DNA of 64,000 nt from Phocoena phocoena. Taxonomy: Eukaryota; Chordata; Mammalia; Artiodactyla; Phocoenidae. The stretch's first letter is position 1; each line of letters starts with the position of its first letter. Positions 22,500-33,121 of this stretch are shown in pieces. Below the pieces are notes generated by a model. That model searched no databases. It saw nothing but the letters and a program-made list of their open reading frames with translations, and had not been told where the DNA came from. Made by a program: the position numbers and the translations under genes. Where the stretch lies: positions 70,361,223-70,425,222 of the forward strand of contig NC_089230.1 in the NCBI RefSeq assembly GCF_963924675.1, in the 5' to 3' direction.

Positions 22500-23600
22500 A
22501 ACCCATGCACATATGGCCACCTTATCTTTGATAAAGGTGCCAAGAATATAGAGTGGAGAAAAGACAGCCTCTTCAATAAGTGCTGCTGGGAAAACTGGAC
22601 AGTTACATGTAAAAGGATGAAATTAGGACACTCCCTAACACCATACACAAAAATAAACTCAAAATGGATTAAAGACCTAAATGGAAGGTCAGACACTATA
22701 AAGCTCTTAGAGGAAAACATAGGCAGAACACTCTATGACATAAATCACAGCAAGATCCTTTCTGACCCACCTTTTAGAGAAATGGAAATAAAACCAAAAA
22801 TAAACAAATGGGACCTAATGAAATTTAAAAGCTTTTGCACAGCAAAGGAAACCATAAACAAGACGAAAAGACAACCCTCAGAATGGTAGAAAATATTTGC
22901 AAATGAAGCAACTGACAAAGGATTAATCTCCAAAACATACAAGGAACACATGCAGCTTAATATCAAAAAAAAAACCCAATCAAAAAATGGGCAGAAGACC
23001 TAAATAGACATTTCTCCAAAGAAGACATACAGATTGCCAACAAACACATGAAAGAATGCTCAACATCATTAATCATTAGAGAAATGCAAATCAAAACGAC
23101 AATGAGGTATCATCTCACACCAGTCAGAATGGCCATCACCAAAAAATCTACAAACAATAAATGCTGGAGAGGGTGTGGAGAAAAGGGAACCCTCTTGCAC
23201 TGTTAGTGGGAATGTAAATCGATACAGCCACTGTGGAGAACAGTATGGAGGTTCCTTAAAAAACTACAAATATAAGTACCATATGACCCAGCAATCCCAC
23301 TACTGGGCATATACCCTGAGAAGACTGTAATTCAAAAAGAGTCATGTATCACAATGTTCATTGAAGCTCTATTTACTATAGCCAGGACATGGAAGCCACC
23401 TAAGTGTCCATCGACAGATGAATGGATAAAGAAGATGTGGCACATATATACAATGGAATATTACTCAGCCATAAAAAGAAACGAAATTGAGTTATTTGTA
23501 GTGAGGTGGATGGACCTAGAATCTGTCATAAAGAGTGAAGTAAGTCAGAAAGAGAAAAACAAATACTGTATGCTAACACATATATATGGAATCTAAGGGA
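22500..23600 (+). pseudogene. L1 ORF2 C-terminal remnant (copy A)
   Basis: ORF2 homology continues after the stop at 22494 in broken frames: '[18 protein letters not shown]', '[18 protein letters not shown]', '[20 protein letters not shown]', and 'YYSAIKRNEIELF' near the end. The cysteine-histidine motif region (23162-23210) carries a TAG in place of a Trp codon. These breaks are independent of those in copy B, so they arose after insertion. Confidence 0.8.
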
Positions 23601-23968
23601 AAAAAAAAGGTCATGAAGAACCTAGGGGCAAGATGGTAATAAAGACACAGACCTACTAGAGCACAGACTTGAGGATATGGGAAGGGGGAAGGGTAAGCTG
23701 TGACAAAGTGAGAGAGTGGCATGGACATATATACACTACCAAACGTAAAATAGATAGCTAGTGGGAAGCAGCCGCATAGCACAGGGAGATCAGCTCAGTG
23801 CTTTGTGACCATCTAGAGGGGTGGGATAGGGAGGGTGGGAGGGAGGGAGATGCAAGAGGGAAGAGATATGGGAACATATGTATAGTTGATTCACTTTGTT
23901 ATAAAGCAGAAACTAACACACCATTGTAAAGCAATTATACTCCAATAAAGATGTTAAAAAAAAAAAAA

Positions 23969-23983
23969 AGAAAACAAAGTTTA
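23969..23983 (+). repeat. Target-site duplication of L1 copy A (3' copy)
   Basis: Exact repeat of 20673-20687 directly after the poly-A tail. Confidence 0.9.
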
Positions 23984-23984
23984 G

Positions 23985-24190
23985 GCTGTAGAGTCAGACT
24001 ATCTACTTGGTACCCAGCCTTTGAAGAAGATGCTTAACTACTCTGTGCCTCAGTTTTAGTCTCTTTACAATGGTGATGACAGATGTACTCACTTCCTAGG
24101 CTTCTCCTGAGAATTACACATAAATTACCTGCTAAATGCAGACAAAGCACCTAGCACCATGCCTGGCACATGCTGTTATTATCCACATTA
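23985..24190 (+). mobile_element. MIR SINE
   Basis: 'ggctgtagagtcagactatc', 'ctctgtgcctcagttttagt', 'ttacaatggtgatgacagat', 'ctcctgagaattacacataa' and 'accatgcctggcacatgctg' give a plus-strand MIR. L1 copy A inserted at its 5' edge. Confidence 0.75.
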
Positions 24191-24297
24191 TTTTAATTTC
24201 AAAAGAAAGATTATTTTAATGCAGAAAGGTTGAAAGTATCTCAGGGTAAAGGAAAATCATTTCTGAGAAAACTCAGCTGGCAAAATAAATACATATG

Positions 24298-24340
24298 TAT
24301 TATATATATATTTGCGTGTGTGTGTGTGTATGTGTGTACA
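24298..24340 (+). repeat. (TA)n(TG)n microsatellite
   Basis: tatatata followed by about eight TG units with one TA interruption. Confidence 0.9.
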
Positions 24341-24344
24341 CAAA

Positions 24345-25265
24345 AATGATCACTTAAAGTTTCATTTTATAAATGACAAAATACAATGTTTTTTTGAGAC
24401 CTTCTGGTCAGTTTGCAGATATATTCAACAATGTAATTGAAATGAAAGTCAAATTCAGCTCAGTTCCGTACTTTGTTATTTAAAATGGAGAGTGTTGAAA
24501 ATACAGTTTCTCTTAGGCTTCTTTTGGAAAATGGAAGTAGCACAGTGCTAATACACCTAATCCAAATATTTTGAGCTAATTAGGAGAGCTCAAATATGAA
24601 TAGCCCCAAGGAACCAGAATGGTAGTCAGCTCAGTTTCAGCTTCAGGAAGGTGGCAGGAAGAGGGCTACTGGGTGATCCTAGCTCAGAGCCCCTATACCA
24701 GGGCCCAATCTATAGGAGCGTTGTCACACTTGTCTGCCATGGACCTGAGACTACTTCTCTAAATACCTGGTCAGGGACTTCCAGCTCTGTCTTGAGTTAT
24801 GATGCTTTTGTTACGCTGTCCTTGCCCATCACCCTATTCCTGTCCACCACGAGGAAGAAGAATGACATGAGAATATATACACTGTTCTATGTGCTGAGTG
24901 ATTTCCATACTATTGGAAAATTTACCATGGGCTTATACTACCATATTTAATTCTCCCTACATGAAGGGGATGAAAGGCACAGTGCTATAGATTCCTATCT
25001 GTCCTTCTGTTTCACACTTGAAGCAAGACAATAAATTAGTTGACCTCCCAAGGTGACCTCCTAGCCACCATAACCAATTACCACACATCACAGCATTAGC
25101 TGATGGAAATTATATTGGAAAGAAATAGAAGCAGGACAATGGATAGTATACTGAAAAACAGAAAATTCAAAACCTAGACCTGAAAATTTTTGAAACACTT
25201 GGTAACTACAACAATGACACCATAATCATTAGTTACTATTATCCTCATCGCACCTAACACAAAAG
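24345..25265. other. No gene recognised; unique sequence
   Basis: A 99-codon plus frame at 24651-24950 has no recognised domain. No repeat is evident. Confidence 0.4.
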
Positions 25266-25269
25266 CAGT

Positions 25270-25555
25270 GTTTTAGTCAGGGTGTCAGCCGAAGACAGAA
25301 TACACTTGGGGAGACACCCAGCTGCTGACAGACAGGCAGTGCTGAAATAGCTAGGGAGGGAGGAAGAAATACCTCAAACCCGCTTTTTCTTGCCAGCCTG
25401 TCGTCTCTGGCCAGTGTCTCCTACTGGGCTACTGGGTGAACTCAACCGGCAGCCAGCCAGCAAGAAGGACACGGTGATGCCACTTGCAGGGGCCAGTCTT
25501 GCAGGCACCAGGCAGAGTAGGACGGAGAATGGATGTGGGGCAAACAGAGGATAAC
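25270..25555 (-). mobile_element. Ancient LTR-like repeat fragment, minus strand (tentative)
   Basis: 'ttttagtcagggtgtcagcc' at the left resembles the reversed end of an old LTR. 'gggtgaactcaaccggcagc' and 'gacggagaatggatgtgggg' resemble the block at 46265-46490, suggesting one shared old family. The family is unassigned. Confidence 0.4.
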
Positions 25556-25564
25556 TAGAGCGAG

Positions 25565-25755
25565 CACTTATGCCAGACCCTGGGCTGGGTGCCTTTACAT
25601 GGACGATTTTATCTAATTGTCAAAAAGCTTCTATTATCCTTGTTTTACAGGCATGAAGATGGAAGCTTACAACGGTTAAATAACATGCTCAACAGAGCAC
25701 ACTGCCTGCAAATAGTAAAGCCAGATGGTTTGACTCTATTAAATAGTCAGAAAAA
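25565..25755 (-). mobile_element. MIR SINE, minus strand
   Basis: 'agaccctgggctgggtgcct', 'ttacatggacgattttatct', 'ttatccttgttttacaggca', 'cggttaaataacatgctcaa' and 'agccagatggtttgactcta' give the reversed order of a MIR. Confidence 0.7.
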
Positions 25756-25786
25756 AATAGGAAATAAAATTTGAGATGTTACACTA

Positions 25787-26002
25787 ATCAGGGTGTCAGA
25801 AAACCAGACCCTTGGGCCAGATCCAGCTTACCACCTGTTTTTGTAAATAAAGCTTTATCGGAACACAGCCACTCCCATTTGATTATATTTTGCTGCTTTC
25901 ACACTAAGGCAGAATTGAGTAGTTGCATCAGTGGCCAAATGTCCCACAAAGCTTAAAATATTTACTAGCTGGCCTTTTACACAAAAGTTTGGTAATAGAA
26001 GA
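25787..26002 (+). mobile_element. hAT-type non-autonomous DNA transposon
   Basis: The block starts 'cagggtgtcagaaaacc' and ends near 'aaaagtttggtaat', decayed hAT-like inverted ends. The interior has 'tttttgtaaataaagcttta', 'tcggaacacagccactccca' and 'cttaaaatatttactagctg', a common mammalian hAT (Charlie-like) internal sequence. The subfamily name is not certain. Confidence 0.65.
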
Positions 26003-26264
26003 AGAGATTTTACTTGGAGCCACTTCCTGACTTCTCTGCTTCTTAAAAGACCACCTGATACCACCACAAAATACACAGAATGAACTCCCTCGAATCTGGG
26101 CTCAGCCTATGCCTGCCTGATGCCATCTAGGCATGGGAAGACATGGATGTCAGCATGGCACTGGGCTCCAGATGGAGGCACTGATTAAAAATAAATTATT
26201 AATTCAAGTATTAAAATTATTAACATTCACTGCACAGAATTTGGAAAATACAAAAAGTGTAAGG

Positions 26265-26446
26265 GGGACTTCCCTGGCGGTACAGTGGTTAAGACCTCGC
26301 CTTCTAATACACGAGGGGCAGGTTCCATACCTGGTCAGGGAGCAAGAATCCCACATGCCTCGCGGCCAAAAAACCAAAACATAAAACAGAAGCGATATTG
26401 TAACAAATTCACTAAAGACTTTAAAAATGGTCCACATCAAAAAAAG
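26265..26446 (+). mobile_element. CHR-type SINE (older form), near full length
   Basis: The head 'gggacttccctggcggtaca' carries the A-box-like region. 'gggcaggttccatacctggt' carries the B-box-like region. The body 'ctcgcggccaaaaaaccaaa' and the tail 'actttaaaaatggtccacat' plus A run give the complete whale/hippo/ruminant tRNA-derived SINE. A clean duplication is not visible. Confidence 0.85.
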
Positions 26447-26689
26447 AAACGTGAGGAAGAAGATAAAAATTATGCCACTCAACAATATGTTAATTATACA
26501 CAGACATATGTAATTTTAACTTTTCACAAAAATGAGTTTATACCATGTATACTGCTATGTAACCTACCTACTGAACTGCCTTCTAACCCAAATATTCTAT
26601 GACATTATATATTTTTCCTCAAGGCTATTTTAATGGCTATTGAAATAATGATTCACATTTAGGTAATTATTTATTTGAATCGCGTTAGT

Positions 26690-27165
26690 CTTACCCAAAA
26701 TTGATTGAACATCTTTTATATGCCAACACTCCACTAGGTGCTGGGGATAAATCAATGAATAAGAGGCATTTTATATGCCTTCAGGGAACTTATATTCTGG
26801 AAAGGAAGGCATAGAACAAGTTAACAGGAAAATAAATAAAAGAATTACAAAGTGTGATCAGTGTTATAACAGAAAGAAAAGAGTAAGAGTAACAGAGAGA
26901 ACTTACGTGGAGGTGCTTTATATAGCCTAGTCAGAGAAGGTTTCTCTGGGGGGTGGAATTTTAGCTGAGACCTAAAATGATGAGAAGAAACCAGCCATGC
27001 AAAGAATGAAGGGAGTGCATTCCATGCAGAGGGAACACCAGATGCAAGGACCCTGAGGATTCAAAAGAAGCTTGTCCAAGGAACCAATCAAAGATCAGTG
27101 TGGCTGGAGTTTAGTGAGTACAGAGAAGAGTATCATAAAATGTAGTTAAAGGTAGGCAGGAGATT
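26690..27165 (-). mobile_element. L2 LINE, minus strand, 3' part
   Basis: This is the reverse of the L2 3' end: 'aacactccactaggtgctgg', 'cttcagggaacttatattct', 'tggaattttagctgagacct', 'gcattccatgcagagggaac' and 'cagtgtggctggagtttagt'. It is the complement of the order seen in the plus-strand L2 at 17940-18542. It continues after an interrupting L1 at 27585. Confidence 0.75.
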
Positions 27166-27560
27166 AATACCTGGGGTATACAATGAACTACTACTCAGCA
27201 ATAAAACAGAATCCTGTTATGGGCAACAACACAGATGATCTAAAAAAATCACTGTGTGGAGTAAAAGGAACCAGACACAGAAGAGATGATACCATGTACT
27301 TCCATTTATATGAAATCCTGGAAAAGGATTTCATCAAAAAACTCATTTTTGATGATAGAAATCATAACAATAGTCCCTAAGTTAGGGAGTAGGGCAGGGA
27401 TTAACTGAGAAGGGTATTTTTCTGGGGTGATGGAAATGTTTTATATCCTGATAGGGGTGTGTGTTACATGGGTAAATACATTTGTCAAAACTCATCACAT
27501 TATACACTTATATCTTATAAATTATAATTCAATATAAAACAAACAACAAAGGACGCATAC
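27166..27560 (+). mobile_element. L1 3' end nested inside an L2
   Basis: 'caatgaactactactcagca', 'aaaggaaccagacacagaag', 'ttccatttatatgaaatcct', 'ggtgatggaaatgttttata' and 'aactcatcacattatacact' are the end of ORF2 and the 3'UTR of an old L1. It splits the minus-strand L2, so it is younger than that L2. Confidence 0.75.
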
Positions 27561-27579
27561 ACACAAACAAGAGTAGCTG

Positions 27580-27900
27580 GGGCCATTTCATGCAGGGACT
27601 CTGAAGTGGTGGTATGGGTTTAGATTTTATTTCAAGCACAGTGGAAAGCCCTTGGATGGTTTGCAGCAGTGGAATGACATGATCTGATTTATAGTTTAAG
27701 ATCAGTGTTGCTCCTGTTGAGGAATGTATTGGAGGAGGACAAGTGTGAAGATCTCAAGACCAGCTAGGATATATTGTAGTAGTTCGGTTAAGAGATGATG
27801 GTGACATCAAGTGGGGAGTATCTTGGGTCTAAGGTGGAGGCAGTGGGCTGGTATTCAGCATGTAAAGGTACCAGGATAGGCCAAATCAGCCCCTTATTAA
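27580..27900 (-). mobile_element. L2 LINE, minus strand, continuation
   Basis: 'gggccatttcatgcagggac', 'agcagtggaatgacatgatc', 'gatcagtgttgctcctgttg' and 'gttaagagatgatggtgaca' continue the reversed L2 in the right order after the L1 interruption. Confidence 0.7.
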
Positions 27901-27944
27901 GTGACATTTGTTCTGTTCCCTTTTTGTATTATTTCCATTATAAG

Positions 27945-28060
27945 CCATCCTACACTCTTATAGATCAATGTTTGAGCACATCTATGGTTATATTCTTGGA
28001 CTAAATAAATTCTTAGAAGCAGAACTTCTAAAAGAAAGGGAATAAACATTTTTATTCAGA
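27945..28060 (-). mobile_element. Possible old L1 ORF2 fragment, minus strand
   Basis: 'ggactaaataaattcttaga' and 'agcagaacttctaaaagaaa' weakly match the reversed end of an L1 ORF2. The call is weak. Confidence 0.3.
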
Positions 28061-28064
28061 TACA

Positions 28065-29335
28065 GGTCATCAACTTATCCAGAAATCAGCAAGTTTGAAC
28101 ACCCATGTCCCTGAATCTCAATTCAAACTGGCTGTTAATAATAATGATGATGATGATATAATACTATTAAACTAAATAATAGCTTCTTGTTATTTTTTAT
28201 TACTATGAAATTTGATTTTTTATATTGTTTAGGCATTTGAATTTAGTTTTTGAGTTATCTATTTATTTCTTTGGAAGGTGGTCATTCTTTAATAACTCTC
28301 CATGGTATTGATATTAAGCTTTAAGCTAAAATACATCATTATTTCCAAGACTTGCAATTGGATTTCATGAGTTTCTTCCAACAAAAAAAGACAGAATTGC
28401 ACATTATAAGTGCAATTTATAGCCAGGTTCCATTTCCCCATGTGGGACTTGATTTAGCATACTACCTCGGGTGAGCTATTTGAGCTCCCAGTGAATTAAC
28501 CTTCTAGCTGGGTCAGCATCCTTCTAGCAGTATCTGCGTGACTGTTTACTGTTTCTCTCTTCTCACTGTCATACTGAGATAGCACCAGAGAGATCAGACA
28601 GCAACTTTGCATGAGATACCAGAAGGCCTCTGTCTTCTTGTTTTCTACGCCTTAAGAGCAATTAGTAGAATGAAGTTTGTTTTAATGGTTGAACCTATTG
28701 AGTGTACTCCTCCAGAAGCTCTTGTTTCTCAGCATTTGCTTCTCCACAGTTGATGTCATTAGAATCTGTGAGCTGAACTGGGATCCAGTTTTCTCTTGTG
28801 TTTCCCAATGTCCTTCTCTCCAAAATCCTTTCAGTATCTATGCATTCTCATTGGTCAAAGCCATCTGTCAATAAAGATTTAACATCATTTCTCTCATGCA
28901 GACTTACAGTAAGATTAATTGTGACAAGACTTATTGTCTGCATTTCCTACTTGACTTTTATTAAAACAAAAATTCATGGATATTTAACAACTACTTCAAG
29001 ACAAAGGATTTCCATTCTTATATGAAGGCTCTAGTATAATATTCACCCTAGCCCTCCATTCTTATCATATGCTTCCCACATTCTTCCTAGTAATGTTCAG
29101 TATACATCTTGTGTAGTCATCATCTATAGTAGAGAAATTAAATTCCTATAGACTAATGGTTCTGTTCGGAAGGTTGCTGGACTTTTCCCTTCAAAGGTCC
29201 TTTGCTTTTTTCAAAGTGGTTTCAGAATCTTCCTAGTCTTTTCCACAACCATTTGACTTTGTTAAGTTGGTTATTTGAATTCCTGACACACATGGCACAG
29301 GTAATGGCTGTACCACCAACTGGCAGTTGTTACCA
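28065..29335. other. No gene recognised; unique AT-rich sequence
   Basis: A short GAT run lies at about 28140-28160. No gene or confident repeat is seen. Frames are under 80 codons. Confidence 0.4.
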
Positions 29336-29339
29336 TAGT

Positions 29340-29512
29340 GATTTATGGCTTTGTAGACTTCTAAATTCCTTAAGGACCAAGACCTTGTCTTGTATATCTT
29401 TAGTTGCCTTTAACCAATTTTTTTTTTTTGCCAAGTGCCAACCAACATTGTCAACACCTGACATAAGTTTGTGGACAACCTAATGAAGGAATGAATGAAT
29501 GATGGGTGAATG
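29340..29512 (+). mobile_element. L2 LINE 3' tail
   Basis: 'tagacttctaaattccttaa', 'ggaccaagaccttgtcttgt', 'tatctttagttgccttt' and the 'aatgaaggaatgaatgaatg' tail match the extreme 3' end of L2. Confidence 0.65.
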
Positions 29513-29514
29513 GT

Positions 29515-30450
29515 GAATTAAGAAAACAAAAATATAGTCTGTGGCTGTGGAACAGTCTATGAAGGGATGCTGTGTGTTTTCTCTCCTTAATACCATAGTA
29601 TAGCCAGTCACACTCTCAGAACACTGTAAAGCTTAAATTATAATATATTTAATTCAAGTCCTTACCAAGCACGTTAATATAAAATAGGCTTATTTATTTA
29701 AAGAATTTTATTAGAAGTCTGAAATCCTGGATATTTTTCTCCTATGCCTAGTTTGACATTGTGCAAGGAATTTAAACACGCTGAGCCCTTTGTTACCTGT
29801 CTATAAAACTCTTGAGTAACTCATAGTTAAGATTTATGAAAAAATATTGGGAGGTTGCTCTGAAACTACTAAATTTATATAACTGTACCATAAATGTACA
29901 CACCAACAATCATAATCATCATTAAAAATAAGTAAATGTTTTGGGTTTCCTTTAAAAATATATTTAGTTCTGAAAAGCATGAAAAAAAGGTATATACAAT
30001 TCAGTCAACAAAGTATGTACACAAATTAAGTTTTTTTAAATAGAAAATTTATATGCTAATAAATGCCTAACCCTGGGAAAACTGCTGTAAGCTAAAGTTC
30101 AATAAATATGACTGAGCAGGAATGAGAGCGAATGCTAGGAATGGTGAGAAACTTCATTACTGCCTATTTCCTGGAAATAAAACCTGACTTCTGGGTGAAA
30201 ATGCTCTAAGTCTGTGAATTTCAAGTATGATTCCAGGATATGGATGACACGTAAGGATCCTCAAAATGGTGCAGGCTAGCTTTTTGTAGTGCTGCAGTAA
30301 TACAGACAATAAGGAAATGCCTCTAGTTTCTACCATGAATTTGTATTTATTTGCCATATTTAATACAAGGACGCGCTTGTGCAATGTCCTTGCTCTTGGA
30401 GGGTTTACATTCTCTTTGAGAAGAGAAAATGAAATAAAAACTAATGCCTA
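29515..30450. other. No gene recognised; unique AT-rich sequence
   Basis: No gene or confident repeat is seen. Confidence 0.4.
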
Positions 30451-30454
30451 ATCC

Positions 30455-30685
30455 AGTTAAAATAGTGTGAACAATGCTTGTCAAACTGTAGGTCATAATC
30501 TGTCATGGGTTACGATATCAAAAATGAAAATATCAGAGGGCATCACATGGAATAAGGCAAAATGTTATTTTGTGAAAATATTTAAGAGTTGTGTGTTAGT
30601 GTTTAGGTATGTATCAAATGTATTCTTGTGTTTTACTGTGGGTTGTGTCTCCAAATGTTTGAAAGCCCCTGAATTAGCAGGCCAG
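30455..30685 (+). mobile_element. Probable hAT-type DNA transposon relic
   Basis: 'caatgcttgtcaaactgtag', 'gtcataatctgtcatgggtt', 'ggcatcacatggaataaggc' and the end 'aaatgtttgaaagcccctg' resemble old mammalian hAT copies with 'tcaaac...gtttga' inverted ends. The family is unassigned. Confidence 0.45.
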
Positions 30686-30719
30686 TGCAGATATGCTATA
30701 TAAACTAAAATAATAAAAA

Positions 30720-30960
30720 TGAAGAGCTGCAGCCCAGCCTGGGTGGCCGGGCCATTTCTGCAGAGCAGGTGAGCTGCCTCCTGAGCTTCCATCAGCTGTC
30801 AGGAGTGGTACAGCTGCATCTGAAGGTAAGGAGCTGGGGCTGGAGAATTCAGCCTTGCCTTCATGACAACAGCAGCAGATGGCCCTGTTGGGAACTCTCG
30901 CTGGCCATTCATTCGCTGGCCAGCGTGCACACAGAGAGAGCAAGTGACAGAGCTTAGGAG
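30720..30960. other. GC-rich unique patch
   Basis: About 240 bp are clearly more GC-rich than the flanks and carry potential splice donors (gaag/gtaagg at about 30824-30830 and gcag/gtgagc at about 30767). No domain is recognisable in any frame. It may be an unrecognised repeat or a decayed exon. Confidence 0.3.
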
Positions 30961-30964
30961 CAGA

Positions 30965-32195
30965 GTGTTGTAAGCTTTAAGAGACTCTGGAGACCATGAA
31001 GCCCAGCCCCTCATATTATATCCTAGCCAAGAAGGATGTGTGAAAACCTCCTGGTGTCCAGGGACGGCTCCAGAGCTTCTCTCCCTTTCCCCTACCTCCA
31101 CTCCTCCACCAGATAATCCCGCCTGACATGAGGGATTTGATAGAAGTATGTTGGCATCCTCAAAATTGGGACCTCTCCATTTTACATAAAGCTAATCAAC
31201 ACAAGGCTTTCCCAAGTTGAAACTTGCCCATGATTACCAAATGATGTACAGTTGTTTGTGATACAGATAACATTCCAATAGGGACCTCACTAAATATCCT
31301 CTAAAAACTCCTATTAAACAAGACCTCTGGCTGAACTTCAACCTTCTGCTAAGGAGTGAAAAAGAGTCGTGCTGTATCTGTTAACACGCCTCTCCCCAGC
31401 TCTATTCCAAATCCTGGAATTGTTAGGCAAATTACCCTATTTACCTTGTAAAATTTTGGACAAAGTGAGGCATCAACCTCCAGAAGAGTGTAATTAATTA
31501 AAGATAACTGGACTGATTGAATTTAACATTCAACTCTGGAGTGCCTATAAAAAGGACAAGGTGACCATCTATTATTAAGTACTTAGTAGCTTTTGGCTTT
31601 CTTTATAACAGACGTTTTCCTGTGTTGGTCAATAGTATACTATGGGTTATAAAATAAAGAAAGAAGTCTGAACAATTGATTGGCAAATTTCCCAAACTTA
31701 GGTCGGCCTCAAGTATATGAGAAATGATGCTACACTGAGGGCAAATACCAAAACAAATCAATCTGATTCTACAAAATCTCTTTTAGTTTGGCTGGATGCT
31801 CCCTGAACTCCCACTGCAGAGAATGGCAAGCAGACAGTGCCTGTTTCCAGAAACCAATATCAAAGATGTGTTTGTGTGATAGTACTACACAATCTCTTTA
31901 GATTTGCTATGTAGGTTGCTATTAATCTAAGAGAGTTGTTCTGTGTTTGTCATTGGTATTTTCCCTTAGAGTGCAGGGTAATATGAATATACTCTAATTG
32001 CAAGGTTATTTTTAAAAATGAGAAGATTAAAAATCCATCCTGATCAACACTGACCAAATATTAAGTGTGACTGAAAAAGTATTTAGACTTTCTAAAAACC
32101 AGACATGCCAGAATTTATACATCTCAATAAAGCCATTTGAAAGGTTGCAAATATCATCTATTTTCCTTGTTCAGAATTAGAGCAATTAGAACTCA
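30965..32195. other. No gene recognised; unique sequence
   Basis: No gene, RNA gene or confident repeat is seen. Confidence 0.4.
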
Positions 32196-32199
32196 TTCT

Positions 32200-32412
32200 T
32201 TGGCTACTTAGAATTGAATTACCTTGGACAAGTGTTTTAAACTCTCAGAGCCTCCAAGTCTTCATCAATAAAATGGGGATTTTTTCCATAGACATCTATC
32301 AACAGAATACAAATGCAGCAAAACTGCAAAACTATTTTTGAGGATTAAGTAAAATAACATATGCAAAGTTTCAAACAGCAACTAGCGCATAGTAGGCTCT
32401 TAATACATGGAA
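32200..32412 (+). mobile_element. MIR SINE
   Basis: 'gaattaccttggacaagtgt', 'aaactctcagagcctccaag', 'tcttcatcaataaaatgggg', 'tttgaggattaagtaaaata' and 'gcgcatagtaggctcttaat' follow a plus-strand MIR, with an insertion of about 60 bp in its middle. Confidence 0.7.
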
Positions 32413-32639
32413 GATGTCATTATCTTTTATTTATATACAACTCCTTCCACAAGACATAAATCTCATTCTTTCTTCTGAAACAATATCCTCAAAAACAAAA
32501 TAAATAAATAAATGATGGTACAAAGGTCATCATTCTGCCAAACCATCACTGTTTCTGTCCATTCACTGTATTACAAACAGCTTTGTTCAGGGGAAAAAAA
32601 TCCATTTAATATCTCTATTTAAGGAATTCTTCAACATAT

Positions 32640-32886
32640 TGCACATTTAGACTTCTTAACAATCTGGCCTCTGCCTACTTTTCATTATAACCTCCACACT
32701 GAATCCCATCACTAGTGCACAATACCATGCCTTTTGTGCTCTGAAAATAATTTCCCTCTGCTTGCAATGTCTGTCCTTCATTCTTTATCCAGCAGCCCCA
32801 ATATAATAACATCTTTTTTTCCTCACTTCTGCAGCACAAGTTATTCTCTCCCTCTGCTGTGCTCCAGTATTACACTGTACATTCTT
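32640..32886 (+). mobile_element. L2 LINE fragment
   Basis: 'caatctggcctctgcctact', 'ccctctgcttgcaatgtctg', 'tcctcacttctgcagcacaa' and 'ctctgctgtgctccagtatt' match the order of the L2 3' region. The CHR SINE at 32890 inserted at its right end. Confidence 0.55.
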
Positions 32887-32889
32887 TTT

Positions 32890-33045
32890 TGTTGTTGTTG
32901 TTTGTTTGCTGTTTTTTAGGTTTTTGGAGGGTTTCTGGACACACCATGTGGCATATGGGATCTTAGTTCCCCAACCAGGGACTGAACCCGTGCCCCCTGC
33001 AGTGAAAGTGCAGAGTCTTAACCACTGGACTTCCAGGGAAGTCCC
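32890..33045 (-). mobile_element. CHR-type SINE (older form), minus strand
   Basis: The minus strand starts gggacttccctggaagtcc and carries 'cgggttcagtccctggttgg' (B-box-like), with a T/G-rich tail at the plus-strand left end. Imperfect flanking duplications of 15 bp (32872-32886 and 33046-33060, 13 matches) support a single insertion. Confidence 0.8.
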
Positions 33046-33121
33046 ACATTATACATTCTTGATGCATTCAAATTACTTGCTTGATTTGAACAATCTAGAT
33101 GAACACAGAATAATTTGAACA

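Larger units (their letters stand above)
20688..23968 (+). mobile_element. L1 copy A: spliced 5'UTR, ORF1-ORF2 deletion, intact TSD
   Basis: A 3.3-kb L1 bounded by identical 15-bp duplications. Order: 5' start ('gggggaggagcttcaagatg'); first 144 bp of 5'UTR; a jump at about 20832 to 5'UTR sequence lying 1.37 kb further on in copy B; ORF1 start at 21315 with a stop at 21546; the rest of the ORF1 N-terminal half; a jump at 21948 into late ORF2; ORF2 C-terminus; 3'UTR; 'ccaataaagatgtt' and poly-A. Endonuclease and most of the reverse transcriptase are absent, so it could only have moved in trans. Confidence 0.92.
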
